From NCBI GenBank assembly GCA_036558305.1, contig DATBFX010000188.1, forward strand, positions 1-29,852: a DNA stretch of 29,852 bases, in the 5' to 3' direction. The translations under genes and the position numbers were made by a program. This document shows positions 29,362 through 29,852 of the stretch, in pieces; position 1 is the first letter of the stretch, and every line of letters starts with the position of its first letter. The DNA is from DATBFX01 sp036558305 (GTDB lineage Bacteria > Chloroflexota > Chloroflexia > Thermomicrobiales > UBA6265). The notes under the pieces were generated by a model. The model saw only the letters and a list, made by a program, of their open reading frames with translations. It was not told where the DNA came from and did no database searches.

Positions 29362-29852
29362 TTAGTGCTGAATGAAGTAGACGTCGACCGTGTGCTCCGG
29401 CTGGTCCGCCGTGAACGTGAAGCCGCCCGCGTGCGGCTCCATGACGGGACCGCCGTCGTAGCTGTAGGCGATCCAGTCGTAGCCGGCGGGGTAGCTGTAG
29501 ACGATGTGCGACCAGGTCACCGGATCGCCGTTGTCTGCGTAGATCGAATCGAGACCGCTCCAGACGTACCCGTCGCCGCTCGGCGTCGCATCGCTCAGGT
29601 GGACGTTGACGTCGCCCTGGAAGCCGAAGTCGAACCCGTCGGTGATCACGTCGCACTGGCTGGTGTCGAGGGTCTCGAAGGTCATACCGTCGGGGCAGGC
29701 GTAAAAGGTCGCGGTGACCGTCCCCGTCACGGCCTCGTCGCTCCCGCCGCCCGTGTCGTCGCCCAGCGACAGGGTGCGGGTTTCGCAGTCGTACTCGCGG
29801 TCGGCCGGCAGGTCGAGTTCGACGCTGTTGCCGTCGAACGGCTCCGTCGGCA
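29362..29852 (-). CDS. Secreted or surface modular protein, 5'-truncated by the window edge
   Basis: The frame is open from the stop at 29362 to the window end, giving at least 163 residues without a start. Sequence near the edge reads P-F-D-G-N-S-V-E-L-D-L-P-A-D-R-E-Y-D-C-E-T-R-T-L-S-L-G, then an acidic Gly/Ser linker (D-D-T-G-G-G-S-D-E-A). Next comes V-T-A-T-F-Y-A-C-P-D-G-M-T-F-E-T-L-D-T-S-Q-C-D, and a beta-rich domain ending Y-F-I-Q-H. The three Cys, many Asp, Gly, Tyr and Trp, and the P-A-G-Y-D motif suggest an extracellular prealbumin-like or carboxypeptidase-regulatory-like fold. The Y-A-C-P-x-G-M ... C pattern recurs, from memory, in Thermomicrobia secreted proteins. Function unknown. 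Confidence 0.6.
   Translation of the reverse strand, partial: PTEPFDGNSVELDLPADREYDCETRTLSLGDDTGGGSDEAVTGTVTATFYACPDGMTFETLDTSQCDVITDGFDFGFQGDVNVHLSDATPSGDGYVWSGLDSIYADNGDPVTWSHIVYSYPAGYDWIAYSYDGGPVMEPHAGGFTFTADQPEHTVDVYFIQH

Noticed and set aside
1..29852. CRISPR array, tRNA, rRNA, integrase or IS element
   Set aside because: No spaced direct repeats of CRISPR size, no cloverleaf or rRNA core sequence, and no transposase or recombinase motif was seen by eye.

Overview
This is a GC-rich bacterial window with about 26 protein genes, most of them on the minus strand. No rRNA, tRNA or CRISPR array is visible. Gene content (protoglobin, MmpL-type RND transporter, PF13796-type sensor kinase, DUF6141, a Cys-containing secreted modular protein at the right edge), GTG/TTG starts with GGAGG-type ribosome sites, and dispersed repeats of the 'HPERSEG' and 'GGGGCGGACCTCCGTGTCC' kind suggest a Chloroflexota member, perhaps Thermomicrobia. 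That placement is inference from memory, not a measured assignment.

Layout. 1-8 kb: DUF3293 protein, ArsR regulator, protoglobin, MMPL transporter, orphan histidine kinase, small membrane protein and mnmA, all minus strand. 8-10.4 kb: an accessory patch with a HigBA-like toxin-antitoxin pair (minus), then a plus-strand translationally coupled pair: a 141-aa protein that looks like a catalytically degenerate restriction-nuclease fold, and a PLD-family (HKD) nuclease with a C-terminal winged-helix-like module. 10.4-16 kb: enolase-superfamily dehydratase, flavin monooxygenase, TPR-LuxR regulator and GH29 alpha-L-fucosidase. 16-20.8 kb: a SPPY-type DNA methyltransferase, a coupled pair (90-aa acidic protein and HExxH zincin), an M81/MlrC peptidase and a creatininase-family amidohydrolase. 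20.9-23.1 kb: an Abi-like HEPN RNase with a palindromic leader, a strong C(UUCG)G stem-loop, and VapBC overlapping a DUF6141 membrane protein. 23.1-29.3 kb: serine beta-lactamase-family hydrolase, DppC, DppB and a Tat-type peptide-binding protein, divergent from a GntR/FCD regulator. The window ends in a 5'-truncated secreted-protein gene.

How the genes may work together. The GntR/FCD regulator and the peptide transporter share a divergent promoter region with matching 12-bp inverted half-sites, so the regulator probably controls the transporter operon. The operon contains no ATPase gene inside the window. The serine hydrolase, MlrC-like peptidase and creatininase fit peptide or amide scavenging. 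Defence or stability functions (HigBA, PLD pair, methyltransferase, Abi, VapBC) are interspersed among these catabolic genes rather than in one block.

The most unusual structural signal is a recurring class of heptanucleotide tandem arrays: six arrays with different unit sequences, two of them in inverted pairs. They lie at gene ends or linkers and contribute to the coding sequence of three proteins (MMPL linker, MnmA C-terminus and stop codon, DppC N-terminus). One inverted pair brackets the translation start of dppC. A perfect 29-bp inverted repeat separates the binding-protein gene from dppB. The strongest candidate for an under-described system is the nuclease pair at 9108-10411.
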